Below are positions 1-8,258 of a stretch of DNA of 9,008 nt, piece after piece. Origin of the DNA: an alpha proteobacterium 3107 (GTDB taxonomy: Bacteria > Pseudomonadota > Alphaproteobacteria > Rhodobacterales > Rhodobacteraceae); contig JPPB01000303.1 of NCBI GenBank assembly GCA_001483205.1, positions 1 to 9,008 of the forward strand, read 5' to 3'. A program made the translations under genes and the position numbers. The notes beneath the pieces were generated by a model that was not told the origin of the DNA, did no database searches, and saw only the letters and a program-made list of their open reading frames with translations. Position 1 is the stretch's first letter, and every line of letters begins with the position of its first letter.

Positions 1-361
1 CACCGGCGGCGGGTCGAGCTTTTCGATGCTGCGCACCATGGCCGCCGCCTATGAGATCGGGCAGTTGCGCGGCATGGCGCTGCACCCGGCGCAACTGTTC
101 TGGCTGGCGACAGTCGGGGCCGCGCGGGTGCTGTGGCTGGAGGGGGTGATCGGCAACCTGTTTCCGGGGGCAGAGGCGGATGTGGTTGTGCTTGATCTGG
201 CCGCGACCGGGGCAATCCGCCAGCGCGCTATGCGGGCCGAAACCCCGTGGGAGCAGCTCTTTCCGACCATTATGATGGGGGATGACCGGGCGGTGCGGGC
301 GGTCTGGGTGAACGGGGCAGAGCGGGCCGCCGCTGCCGCTGCCCCCGCCGGGTTCGCCTGA
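1..361 (+). CDS. guaD: Guanine deaminase, C-terminal part (5' end outside window)
   Basis: Guanine deaminase converts guanine to xanthine and ammonia in cytoplasmic purine salvage and catabolism; it is a zinc enzyme of the amidohydrolase superfamily. The reading frame is open from base 2 and ends with TGA at 359-361, so only about 119 C-terminal residues are visible. The first residues read TGGGSSFSMLRTMAAAYEIG, which corresponds to the segment just after the last metal-binding Asp in guanine deaminases (usually a DVGGG-SMLRT stretch). Next come a helical segment (LHPAQLFWLATVGAARVL), the G-LFPGAEADVVVLDL strand of the C-terminal composite beta-sandwich that is typical of amidohydrolases, and IMMGDDRAVRAVWVNG near the end. 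The catalytic histidines lie upstream of the window and cannot be checked. The gene is convergent with the response regulator across a repeat-filled gap. Confidence 0.85.
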   Translation, partial: TGGGSSFSMLRTMAAAYEIGQLRGMALHPAQLFWLATVGAARVLWLEGVIGNLFPGAEADVVVLDLAATGAIRQRAMRAETPWEQLFPTIMMGDDRAVRAVWVNGAERAAAAAAPAGFA

Positions 362-420
362 AAAACCTCTGCATATAGCCTGACGCCCGGATTTTGAGTC
401 CAAATCCCGGCCCTGTTCCC

Positions 421-440
421 GCCCGGTCGCAAGACCGGGC
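421..440. other. Perfect 8-bp hairpin with GCAA loop in cluster A
   Basis: GCCCGGTC at 421-428 pairs perfectly with GACCGGGC at 433-440 around a GCAA loop, a GNRA-type tetraloop if transcribed from the + strand. It lies 60 nt after the guanine deaminase stop. No T-run follows, so it does not look like a simple intrinsic terminator; RNA structure or repeat architecture is the more likely reason for it. Confidence 0.7.
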
Positions 441-504
441 CGGACGCGGCCTTTCGGGCTGTTCGCGCATCTGTCCGGGCAAAGCGCCCGCCCAGGCAGG
501 CGCT

Positions 505-524
505 GCCCGGCGCAAGCGCCGGGC
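505..524. other. GC-rich hairpin module in cluster A
   Basis: GCCCGGCG (505-512) pairs with CGCCGGGC (517-524) around CAAG. The homologous module at 3023-3042 keeps the fold although one base of the stem differs, giving GCCCGGCG against CACCGGGC with one G-T pair. This suggests the structure is maintained. A related 8-bp hairpin occurs at 1473-1491 (GCCCGGCA, loop GAA, TGCCGGGC). On the minus strand it sits just downstream of the response regulator stop and could help end that transcript, but there is no clear T-run. Confidence 0.65.
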
Positions 525-565
525 GGAGCATTTGGGGGGTGATACAGCCTTATACAGATGTCCGC

Positions 566-1252
566 CTAAACGTTCAGCCGATAGCCGCCGGATTCGGTCA
601 CCAGCAGACGCACATTGGACGGATCAGGCTCTATTTTCTGACGCAGCCGATAGATATGCGTCTCGAGCGTATGGGTGGTGACGCTGGCATTATAGCCCCA
701 CACCTCATGCAGCAGGATGTCACGGGCAACCACCCCGTCCGGGGAACGATAAAGGAATTTCAGAATGTTGGTCTCTTTTTCGGTCAGGCGAATCTTCCGG
801 TCATCCTGATCAATCAGCATCTTCATTGACGGCCTGAACGTATACGGCCCCAGATGGAAAACCGCATCCTCGGATTGCTCATGCTGGCGCAGTTGCGCAC
901 GAATCCGGGCCAGAAGCACCGGAAACTTGAACGGCTTGGTCACATAGTCATTGGCCCCGGCGTCAAGCCCGAGGATGGTATCGGCATCGGTGTTGTGGCC
1001 GGTCAGCATGACTACCGGGCATTTCACCCCCTGCTTGCGCATCAGACGGCACAATTCGCGCCCGTCGGTGTCGGGCAGGTCTACATCAAGGATGACCAGA
1101 TCATAGATCGCCTGCCGGGTCTTTTCCATCGCCTGCGCCCCGCTCGCGGCGTCGAAAACGTCGAAATCCTCGGTGGTCAGCAACTGTTCCGCCAGTGCCT
1201 CGCGCAGGTCGTCATCGTCATCGACCAGCAAAATCTTTTTCAGTGCGCTCAT
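566..1252 (-). CDS. OmpR/PhoB-family response regulator
   Basis: A 228-residue two-component response regulator, expected to be phosphorylated by a sensor histidine kinase and then to bind DNA. The receiver domain covers about residues 6-120: acidic cluster D11-D15, phospho-acceptor D56 in LVILDVDLPDTDG, T84 in MLTGH and K106 in YVTKPF, all in the expected order. The C-terminal winged-helix domain (about 130-228) contains RLTEKETNILKFLY, the recognition region VTTHTLETHIYRLRQKIEPD, and the closing hairpin VTESGGYRL. The ATG at 1252 has a good Shine-Dalgarno, GGAGGA (1261-1266), 8 nt upstream. No histidine kinase gene is adjacent, so the partner and regulon cannot be named from the window. The family is certain; I do not assign an orthologue name. 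Confidence 0.93.
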   Translation of the reverse strand: MSALKKILLVDDDDDLREALAEQLLTTEDFDVFDAASGAQAMEKTRQAIYDLVILDVDLPDTDGRELCRLMRKQGVKCPVVMLTGHNTDADTILGLDAGANDYVTKPFKFPVLLARIRAQLRQHEQSEDAVFHLGPYTFRPSMKMLIDQDDRKIRLTEKETNILKFLYRSPDGVVARDILLHEVWGYNASVTTHTLETHIYRLRQKIEPDPSNVRLLVTESGGYRLNV

Positions 1253-1369
1253 GGGGGTCGTCCTCCGCCGTTGTGGTCAAGACTTGTTCATTTGCCCCCG
1301 GTCCGGCAAGGCGGGTGGGGCGATTTTCACGCGCTCGTGTCATTTTGCCGGGAAATGTTTCATAGGGAT

Positions 1370-1607
1370 GACCTGTGCAGAGTGGCTTGGGCCGGGCAGC
1401 CGCATGGCTGGACGGGCGCTTTTTCTCAAGTAAGGACCTCTGCATAAGGCTGTATAGCCCCCCAAATGTCCCGCCCGGCAGAATGCCGGGCCGCGCCGAC
1501 CCGCCCCCCCACGGGGCGGCGCGTTCGCGCCCAGCCGTGCGGGCCGGACGCGGCCTTTCGGACGGGTCGCGCAGGTCTTGCCAATACACAAAGGCCTTAC
1601 AGAGGTC
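1370..1607. repeat. Mosaic intergenic repeat, cluster B
   Basis: The gap from 1253 to 1688 first holds the response regulator leader (to about 1369) and then this repeat cluster. Visible parts are: a degenerate box GACCTGTGCAG at 1370-1380; a hairpin module at 1385-1424 related to 2798-2836; a clean box GACCTCTGCATA at 1435-1446, whose following 32 nt are the inverted copy of the end of cluster A; a perfect 8-bp hairpin at 1473-1491; a second hairpin CCGCCCC/GGGGCGG at 1501-1519; the 21-nt exact match to cluster A at 1541-1561; and an inverted box, TACAGAGGTC, at 1598-1607. The remaining 80 nt to the ribA start contain only the ribosome binding site that I can identify. Confidence 0.75.
1389..1424 (+). 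repeat. Hairpin module followed by T5, third copy
   Basis: The core GCCGGGCAGCCGC (1391-1403) through GACGGGCGCTTTTT (1411-1424) is the same module as at 2801-2836 and 2892-2926. It resembles an intrinsic terminator in form, with a GC stem and then five T, but no + strand gene lies directly upstream. The same form without a gene to terminate suggests that this is a mobile or repeated structural unit and not a dedicated terminator. Confidence 0.55.
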
Positions 1608-1688
1608 TTTCATATTCCGCCGAAGCACCCTAAAAACCTGCCGGGGCGTCCGGCCCCAACCCCGCGCGCGCCCTGTCATGGAGTCCCG

Positions 1689-2780
1689 ATGAGCTTTCAA
1701 CCCGGCATCGCCGAACATCTGGCCCGCGCCCGCGCCGATTTGCGTATGGGCTGTGCGGTGGTGCTCTGCCAGGGCAAAACCGGTCTTGTCACCATCGCCG
1801 CGGAACCCCTGAGCGCGGCGCGGCTCTCGGCCCTGCGCGCCCTTGGCACCGCCCCGACGCTGGTTCTGACCCAACGCCGGGCCGAAACATTGCGCGCCCG
1901 CGTCTATGACGGGGACATCGCGCGGATAAAGGTTCCGGCGGAGGCGGATGTCGGCTGGCTGCGCGCGCTGGCCAATCCGGCGGATGACCTGAACCGGCCA
2001 ATGAAAGGCCCGCTTGCCTCAGAGCGCGGCGGCGATGCCAGCCTGCACCGGGCGGCGATCCGGCTGGCGAAGGACGCGCAGGTACTGCCCGCGGTGCTGA
2101 CGGCGGCACTCTCTGACCCTGTGGCGTTTGCGGCCCGCCATGACCTGACCCTGCTCGACATCGACAGCGCCGCCCTCGGCCCCGCCCCGGCACTGGCGAT
2201 CATCCCGGTTGCCAGCGCCCGCCTGCCGATGCGGGCGGCAGAGACCGCACGTCTGCATGTCTTTCGCCCCGTTGACGGCGGCACAGAGCATTACGCGGTC
2301 GAGATCGGGCACCCGCCGCGCACCGAGCCGGTTCTGGCGCGGCTGCATTCCGCCTGTTTCACCGGCGACATTCTGGGCAGCCTGAAATGCGACTGCGGGG
2401 CGCAACTGAACACGGCACTGGCAGAGATGGGCAGAGAGGGCGCGGGCATCCTGCTCTATCTCAATCAGGAAGGGCGCGGCATCGGGCTGGCCAACAAGAT
2501 GCGCGCCTATTTCCTTCAGGATCAGGGGTTTGATACGGTCGAGGCCAACCACCGGCTGGGGTTCGAGGATGATGAGCGAGATTTTCGCATCGGTGCTGAA
2601 ATCCTGAAAACACTGGGGTTCGGGGCCGTGCGTCTGATGACCAACAACCCGGCCAAGATCGACCGGATGCGCGAGAGCGGCATTGAGGTGGCCGAGCGGG
2701 TGCCGCTGCGTGTCGGATGCACCGCGCAGAACCGGGCCTATCTGGAGACCAAGGCGCAAAAGTCGGGGCATCTGTTTTGA
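1689..2780 (+). CDS. ribA: GTP cyclohydrolase II (riboflavin synthesis)
   Basis: GTP cyclohydrolase II opens the imidazole ring of GTP, releasing formate and pyrophosphate, in the first step of riboflavin synthesis. The protein has 363 residues. The catalytic domain is about 190-363: zinc ligands C223, C234 and C236 in SACFTGDILGSLKCDCG with the spacing of the E. coli enzyme (C54, C65, C67); LLYLNQEGRGIGLANK at 256-270; and D295 and R297, matching E. coli D126 and R128 in the same register. The family ending DTKA-K-GHL appears here as ETKAQKSGHLF. Residues 1 to about 185 are an extension absent from the roughly 196-residue E. coli protein; I see no intact DHBP synthase signature in it. ATG 1689 is chosen because GGAG lies at 1680-1683 and the frame upstream runs through repeat DNA. 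It stands alone, flanked by repeat clusters on both sides. Confidence 0.93.
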   Translation: MSFQPGIAEHLARARADLRMGCAVVLCQGKTGLVTIAAEPLSAARLSALRALGTAPTLVLTQRRAETLRARVYDGDIARIKVPAEADVGWLRALANPADDLNRPMKGPLASERGGDASLHRAAIRLAKDAQVLPAVLTAALSDPVAFAARHDLTLLDIDSAALGPAPALAIIPVASARLPMRAAETARLHVFRPVDGGTEHYAVEIGHPPRTEPVLARLHSACFTGDILGSLKCDCGAQLNTALAEMGREGAGILLYLNQEGRGIGLANKMRAYFLQDQGFDTVEANHRLGFEDDERDFRIGAEILKTLGFGAVRLMTNNPAKIDRMRESGIEVAERVPLRVGCTAQNRAYLETKAQKSGHLF

Positions 2781-2797
2781 AAGGCCTGTTCATATTG

Positions 2798-2872
2798 GCT
2801 CAGCCGGGCAGCCGCCTGTCTGGGCGGGCGCTTTTTGCGACAGTTCATATTGGCGATGGCCTTTCCATAAAA
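2798..2872 (+). repeat. 75-nt direct repeat, copy 1
   Basis: This unit starts 17 nt after the ribA stop and is followed 91 nt later by a second copy of exactly the same length (2889-2963). By eye, 65 of 75 bases agree, with no gaps. It begins GCTCAGCCGGGCAGCCGCCT, contains the hairpin and T-run module, then CATATTGGCGATGG, and ends CCATAAAA. The 16 nt between the copies contain the box GACCTCTGCATA (2874-2885). Confidence 0.85.
2803..2836 (+). terminator. Possible intrinsic terminator of ribA, within repeat unit
   Basis: A GC-rich imperfect stem (GCAGCCGCC against GGCGGGCGC around TGTCTG) is followed directly by TTTTT at 2832-2836. Placed about 25-55 nt after the ribA stop on the same strand, it could end the ribA transcript. 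The same structure recurs elsewhere as part of the repeat family, so a terminator role is inferred from position and form only. Confidence 0.5.
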
Positions 2873-2873
2873 A

Positions 2874-3183
2874 GACCTCTGCATAATAGCTCAGCCGGGC
2901 AGCCGCCTGCCTGGGCGGGGGCTTTTCCTGAAAGTCCACATTGGCGATGGTCTTGCCATAAAATCTATACGCCCCAAGGGGTTGAAGCGTTTCGAGCGCC
3001 TGCCGGGGGGCAAGCAGGCGCTGCCCGGCGCAAGCACCGGGCGGATGATTTGGCTGGCTATGCGCAAATATGCAGAGGTCTTATAAAGCCCATACGTTCC
3101 AAAAATCTGAGACGTTCAAAGCGTCTGCCGGGGGCTGAGGCCCGTCCCGGTCTTGCCACCGACCGGGCCGGTATGCAGAGGTC
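2874..3183. repeat. Mosaic intergenic repeat, cluster C
   Basis: Together with the 75-nt units, this fills the gap between ribA and the L,D-transpeptidase. It starts with a perfect box GACCTCTGCATA (2874-2885) and has two perfect inverted boxes, TATGCAGAGGTC, at 3069-3080 and 3172-3183. The stretch 3014-3080 is the gapless relative of 496-562, and its hairpin at 3023-3042 is conserved with one G-T pair. The 103 nt from the first to the second inverted box carry a further GC-rich part (GCGTCTGCCGGGGGCTGAGG at 3120-3139). Short open frames cross the area in several phases but follow the repeat and not any protein family I recognise. Confidence 0.78.
2889..2963 (+). repeat. 75-nt direct repeat, copy 2
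   Basis: This is the second copy of the unit at 2798-2872, 91 nt downstream. Differences cluster in the middle after the hairpin (about 2923-2937), while both ends (GCTCAGCCGGGCAGCCGCCT and CATTGGCGATGG) are almost unchanged. Confidence 0.85.
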
Positions 3184-3195
3184 TCTTTGGCTGTT

Positions 3196-3693
3196 ATGAC
3201 CCCGCGTGATCTTGTGCTGACCCCGCGCGGCATCCGCTTTATGGGGCGGTATTTTCCCTGCTCTGTCGGGCGGGGCGGGGTGACGCGGGACAAGCGCGAG
3301 GGCGACGGCGCGACCCCGGCGGGGGTTCACCGGATCACCGGGCTGTATTACCGCCCCGACCGGATGCGGTGCCCGAACCATTGGGCGCGCCCGGTGCGGC
3401 TTTTCGATCTCTGGTCGGACGATCCGGCGGACCCGGCCCGTTACAACCGCCTTGTCCGCGCCCCCTATCCGCACAGCCACGAGACCCTGCGCCGGGCCGA
3501 TCCGCTCTATGACATGGTGCTGATCACCGACTGGAACCGGGGGAACCCCGTGCCCGGCAGAGGCTCCGCCATCTTCGTGCATGTGTGGCGCGCGCCGGGG
3601 TATCCGACAGCGGGTTGTGTTGCCCTGGCAAAGCCGGGGCTGGCGTGGATTGCCCGGCGGATCACACCGGGGACGCGGCTGATCATTGGCTGA
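3196..3693 (+). CDS. YkuD-family L,D-transpeptidase domain protein
   Basis: A 165-residue protein with the L,D-transpeptidase catalytic (YkuD) fold. Characterised family members form 3-3 peptidoglycan cross-links or attach lipoproteins to peptidoglycan. The lid/strand motif GDGATPAG is at 36-43, and the active-site segment carries H129 and the nucleophile C141 in HVWRAPGYPTAGCVAL. The family usually reads H-x(11-17)-[S/T]xGC[I/V]; here T138-A-G-C141-V fits, with Ala where an Arg or His often follows. No signal peptide or membrane segment is visible, which is unusual for an enzyme acting on the wall, although short forms of this type are common in this order. ATG 3196 gives an N-terminus MTPRDLVLTPRG that fits the fold. 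A TTG at 3187 adds three residues and has AGAGG (3177-3181) at a better spacing. The physiological substrate is unknown. Confidence 0.82.
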   Translation: MTPRDLVLTPRGIRFMGRYFPCSVGRGGVTRDKREGDGATPAGVHRITGLYYRPDRMRCPNHWARPVRLFDLWSDDPADPARYNRLVRAPYPHSHETLRRADPLYDMVLITDWNRGNPVPGRGSAIFVHVWRAPGYPTAGCVALAKPGLAWIARRITPGTRLIIG

Positions 3694-3742
3694 TGGGCAG
3701 TTTAGGGTGTAGACTTATAAACACGACCTTTCCATACGCAAA

Positions 3743-5495
<1,753 letters not shown>

Positions 5496-5535
5496 CCCCT
5501 CGGCACCCGGCCCTGCCCCCCTCACCAGACATTGC

Positions 5536-6324
5536 TCACAGGTTTTCCGGCTGCGGCATCCCCAGCACATGATAACCGCCATCAACCGCAATCACCTCGC
5601 CCGTCGTGCAGGCCCCGTAATCAGAGGCCAGATAGACCGCCGTGCCGCCGATGGCCTCCAGTGTCGCATTGGCGCGCAGGGGGGCGTTGGCCTCGGTCTG
5701 GCGAAAGGTCCGGCGCGCGCCGCCAATCGCCGCCCCCGCCAGCGTCTTCATCGGGCCGGGGGAAATCGCATTCACCCGGATACCCTGCGGCCCCAGATCA
5801 TTGGCCAGATAGCGCACCGAGCTTTCCAGCGCCGCCTTCGCCACCCCCATGACATTATAAAACGGCGTCACCCTGTTCGACCCCTGATAGGTCAGCGTCA
5901 GCAACGCCCCGCCATCGGGCATCAGCGCCGCCGCCCGCCGGGCCATGTCAATGAACGAATAGCAGGAAATTTCGAGCGAAGTTCTGAAATTCCCCCGTGT
6001 GGTGTTGGTGAACCGGCCCGTCAGTTCGCTCTTGTCCGAAAAGGCAATCGCGTGGACGGCGAAATCCATCCGGTCCCACTCGCGGCCAAGCCGGGCAAAC
6101 GCCGCATCCATCTGGGCGTCATCGGCGACATCGGCGTCAATCAGCACCCCGGACCCCAGACTTTCCGCCAGCGGCGCGACCCGCTTGCCAAAGGCCTCGC
6201 CCTGATAGGTAAAGGCCAGTTCCGCCCCCTCTGCCGCCATCGCCCGGGCAATCCCCCAGGCGATTGAGCGCTCATTGGCGACCCCCATGATCAGGCCGCG
6301 TTTTCCTTTCATCAGTTCAGGCAT
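5536..6324 (-). CDS. fabI: Enoyl-[acyl-carrier-protein] reductase (NADH)
   Basis: FabI reduces trans-2-enoyl-ACP in the last step of each fatty acid elongation cycle. The protein has 262 residues, the normal family length, with an SDR fold. The nucleotide-binding segment is G14-V-A-N-E-R-S-I-A-W. The active-site residues Y146, Y156 and K163 fall at exactly the E. coli numbers, within LTYQGSNRVTPFYNVMGVAK, and NAISPGPMKTLAG forms the substrate loop. The segment after the conserved His reads HAIAFSD: Ala94 stands where E. coli has Gly93, a position linked to triclosan response. The gene follows fabB by 5 nt in the same operon, with GGATGA overlapping the fabB end as its ribosome binding site. 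It faces the methyltransferase gene tail to tail, 40 nt apart. Confidence 0.96.
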   Translation of the reverse strand: MPELMKGKRGLIMGVANERSIAWGIARAMAAEGAELAFTYQGEAFGKRVAPLAESLGSGVLIDADVADDAQMDAAFARLGREWDRMDFAVHAIAFSDKSELTGRFTNTTRGNFRTSLEISCYSFIDMARRAAALMPDGGALLTLTYQGSNRVTPFYNVMGVAKAALESSVRYLANDLGPQGIRVNAISPGPMKTLAGAAIGGARRTFRQTEANAPLRANATLEAIGGTAVYLASDYGACTTGEVIAVDGGYHVLGMPQPENL

Positions 6325-6329
6325 TCAGA

Positions 6330-7556
6330 TCATCCGTGGTATCTGCTCATCGCAAGGGTGCCGTTCGTGCCGCCAAAACCGAAACTGTTCGACAGAACCG
6401 TGTCAAGGCCCGCGTCCTGCACAAATTCTGTCACGATCTCGCCGGGGCGGATGCCCGGATCAAGCGTCTCGATATTGGCCGAAGGGGCGATGAAATCCCC
6501 GTTCAGCATGATCAGGCTGTAGATTGCTTCCTGCACGCCCGCGCCGCCCAGACAATGCCCGGTGACCGATTTGGTCGAGGTGATACGCGGCATGGTGTCT
6601 TCGCCAAAGGCCGCGCGCACGGCTTCGACTTCGGTCACATCCCCGGCAGGCGTGGACGTGCCGTGGGCGTTGATATAGTCCACCCTGCGCCCGTCAAGGG
6701 TCGCGGTGGCCAGTTTCATCGACCGCTCTGCCCCCTCGCCCGAGGGGGCAACCATGTCATAACCGTCAGAGGTGGCCCCGTATCCGGTCACCTCGGCATA
6801 AATCGTCGCGCCACGGGCCAGGGCATGGCTCAGTTCCTCCAGAACGACAACCCCGCCGCCGCCTGCAATCACAAAACCGTCGCGGTCCGCGTCAAAGGCG
6901 CGGGAAGCCCTTTCCGGCGTGTCGTTGTATTTTGAGCTCATCGCGCCCATGGCGTCGAACAGGCAAGAGAGGGTCCAGTCCAGTTCTTCGCCCCCACCAG
7001 CAAAGATCACATCCTGCTTGCCCATCTGAATCTGCTCGACCCCGTTGCCGATGCAGTGCAGCGAGGTGGTGCAGGCCGAGGTGATCGAGTAATTCACCCC
7101 CCTGATCCCGAAAGGCGTCGCCAGACAAGCGGAATTGGTCGAGGACATGCAGCGGGTGACCATAAACGGCCCCATGCGCCGAGGGCTGCCCTTTTCCTTG
7201 ACGATATTATGGGCCTGAAAGAAGTTCACCGTCGATGGCCCGCCGGACCCCATGATCAGGCCGGTGCGTTCGTTGGACACCTCTGCCTTTTCCAGCCCGC
7301 TGTCGGCAATCGCCTGTTCCATGGCGATATAGTTATAGGCCGCGCCATGGCCCATGAAACGCAGTTGGCGTTTGTCGATATGGTCGGCCACGTCGATACG
7401 CGGCATCCCGTGAACCTGGCTGCGAAAGCCGTTTTCGGCGTATTCCGGGGCAAAGACGATGCCGGACCTGCCGGTGCGCAACGCCTGTGTAACCTCTTCG
7501 ACAGTGTTGCCGATCGAGGAAACGATCCCCCGTCCGGTGATGACGACACGACGCAT
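6330..7556 (-). CDS. fabB: 3-oxoacyl-[acyl-carrier-protein] synthase I
   Basis: FabB condenses malonyl-ACP with acyl-ACP and elongates the cis-unsaturated intermediates made by FabA, so it is needed for unsaturated fatty acids. The protein has 408 residues, the usual KAS I length. The catalytic triad is C162 in [13 protein letters not shown]298 in [11 protein letters not shown], and H334 in [14 protein letters not shown] with K329. The C-terminal [14 protein letters not shown] is typical of the thiolase fold. The start ATG 7556 has a purine-rich GAGGGAG about 7-9 nt upstream. It sits between fabA and fabI with short gaps (39 and 5 nt), and the pairing with fabA supports FabB rather than FabF. 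Confidence 0.96.
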   Translation of the reverse strand: MRRVVITGRGIVSSIGNTVEEVTQALRTGRSGIVFAPEYAENGFRSQVHGMPRIDVADHIDKRQLRFMGHGAAYNYIAMEQAIADSGLEKAEVSNERTGLIMGSGGPSTVNFFQAHNIVKEKGSPRRMGPFMVTRCMSSTNSACLATPFGIRGVNYSITSACTTSLHCIGNGVEQIQMGKQDVIFAGGGEELDWTLSCLFDAMGAMSSKYNDTPERASRAFDADRDGFVIAGGGGVVVLEELSHALARGATIYAEVTGYGATSDGYDMVAPSGEGAERSMKLATATLDGRRVDYINAHGTSTPAGDVTEVEAVRAAFGEDTMPRITSTKSVTGHCLGGAGVQEAIYSLIMLNGDFIAPSANIETLDPGIRPGEIVTEFVQDAGLDTVLSNSFGFGGTNGTLAMSRYHG

Positions 7557-7595
7557 CCGCGCTCTCCCTCTTTCTGTTGCCCGTGGCCCGGTGGC

Positions 7596-8105
7596 TCAAC
7601 TGTCCGACAGGGCAACCTTCATGTCCCTGACCTGATAGATGACTTCGCCGTCGGCCTCAATCCGGCCATCGGCCACCCCCATGGTCAGGCGGCGGGTTTG
7701 CACGGCCTTGGTGAAATCCACATGATAGGTCAGCATCCTGCGGTCCGGGCGCACCATGCCGGTCAGCTTGAGTTCGCCGATGCCAAGGGCATAGCCGCGC
7801 CCCTGCCAGCCGCGCCAGCCGAGGTTGAACCCGGTCAGTTGCCACAGCCCGTCAAGGCCAAGGCACCCCGGCATGATCGGGTTGCCGGGAAAGTGGCAGT
7901 CAAAGAACCACAGATCGGGGGTGATGTCGAACTCGGCAATCACATGGCCCTTGGCATGTGTGCCGCCATCGGCGCTAATTTCGGTGATCCGGTCCATCAT
8001 CAGCATCGGCGGGGCGGGCAGTTGCGCGTTTCCGGGGCCGAAAAGCGCGCCGTGCGCGCATTGCAACAGCCCTTCCCTGTCAAAGCTGGTCGGAAAATCG
8101 GCCAT
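7596..8105 (-). CDS. fabA: 3-hydroxydecanoyl-ACP dehydratase/isomerase
   Basis: FabA dehydrates 3-hydroxydecanoyl-ACP and isomerises the trans-2 product to cis-3-decenoyl-ACP, the branch point of anaerobic-type unsaturated fatty acid synthesis. With the start at ATG 8105 the protein has 169 residues, the normal length, beginning [14 protein letters not shown]. The catalytic H71 lies in [13 protein letters not shown] and D85 in [16 protein letters not shown], with the hot-dog fold residues [12 protein letters not shown] at 29-40. An in-frame ATG at 8153 would add 16 residues that match nothing in the family and has no ribosome binding site, whereas a G-rich stretch precedes 8105. It is the first gene of the fabA-fabB-fabI operon. 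Confidence 0.95.
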   Translation of the reverse strand: MADFPTSFDREGLLQCAHGALFGPGNAQLPAPPMLMMDRITEISADGGTHAKGHVIAEFDITPDLWFFDCHFPGNPIMPGCLGLDGLWQLTGFNLGWRGWQGRGYALGIGELKLTGMVRPDRRMLTYHVDFTKAVQTRRLTMGVADGRIEADGEVIYQVRDMKVALSDS

Positions 8106-8258
8106 CCAAGGCCCCCCTTTCGTCCGATTGGTCGCTGGTTTTTCATCTAGCACCGGGCAAAGACCGCTGGCAAGGGCGGCGCGCAGGCGAAATCACCGAG
8201 GCCTCTCGTATAATGGCGCGTCAATGGCCAGCCTGTCCACCTGGCTCTCCCAATGTAA

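Larger units (their letters stand above)
365..562. repeat. Mosaic intergenic repeat, cluster A
   Basis: This composite fills the gap between the two convergent genes, starting 3 nt after one stop codon and ending 3 nt before the other. It opens with a box ACCTCTGCATA (365-375) and closes with a degenerate inverted box (551-562). The right 67 nt (496-562) align without gaps to 3014-3080, with about 52 of 67 bases identical by eye. The last 44 nt (519-562) match the reverse complement of 1435-1478 at about 38 of 44 bases. Bases 437-457 match 1541-1561 exactly. Bases 379-423 match 8259-8303. Bases 481-510 are an inverted copy of the hairpin module at about 2804-2835. I find no protein worth calling here. 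Confidence 0.8.

Noticed and set aside
394..681. Open reading frames across the repeat cluster A and the 3' end of the regulator
   Set aside because: They are Arg/Pro-rich products of GC-rich repeat DNA, antisense to a clear gene, with no family match.
1578..1688. Upstream in-frame ATG giving RibA 37 extra residues
   Set aside because: The added part runs through the repeat cluster and a Pro-rich stretch with no family resemblance. ATG 1689 has GGAG at a proper distance.
2798..3183. CRISPR array
   Set aside because: The repeats are 75 nt with a single box-containing spacer, plus irregular inverted boxes; there are no regular 28-37 nt repeats with unique spacers and no cas genes.
2717..3199. 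160-codon open frame spanning the ribA end and cluster C
   Set aside because: It overlaps the ribA C-terminus in another frame and then follows the repeats; its internal duplication mirrors the 75-nt units.
3727..3736. CCTTTCCATA shared with 2860-2869, as evidence that the R-M island entered a repeat copy
   Set aside because: The stretch lies inside codons that align in register with EcoRI (HDL region), so it is coding remnant. A 10-nt match can be chance.
7056..8150. Long + strand frame opposite fabB and fabA
   Set aside because: It is an antisense shadow of two unmistakable fatty acid synthesis genes, as is common in GC-rich DNA.
8106..8153. Longer FabA from ATG 8153
   Set aside because: It would be 16 residues longer than the usual family length, with no Shine-Dalgarno before it and unrelated sequence.
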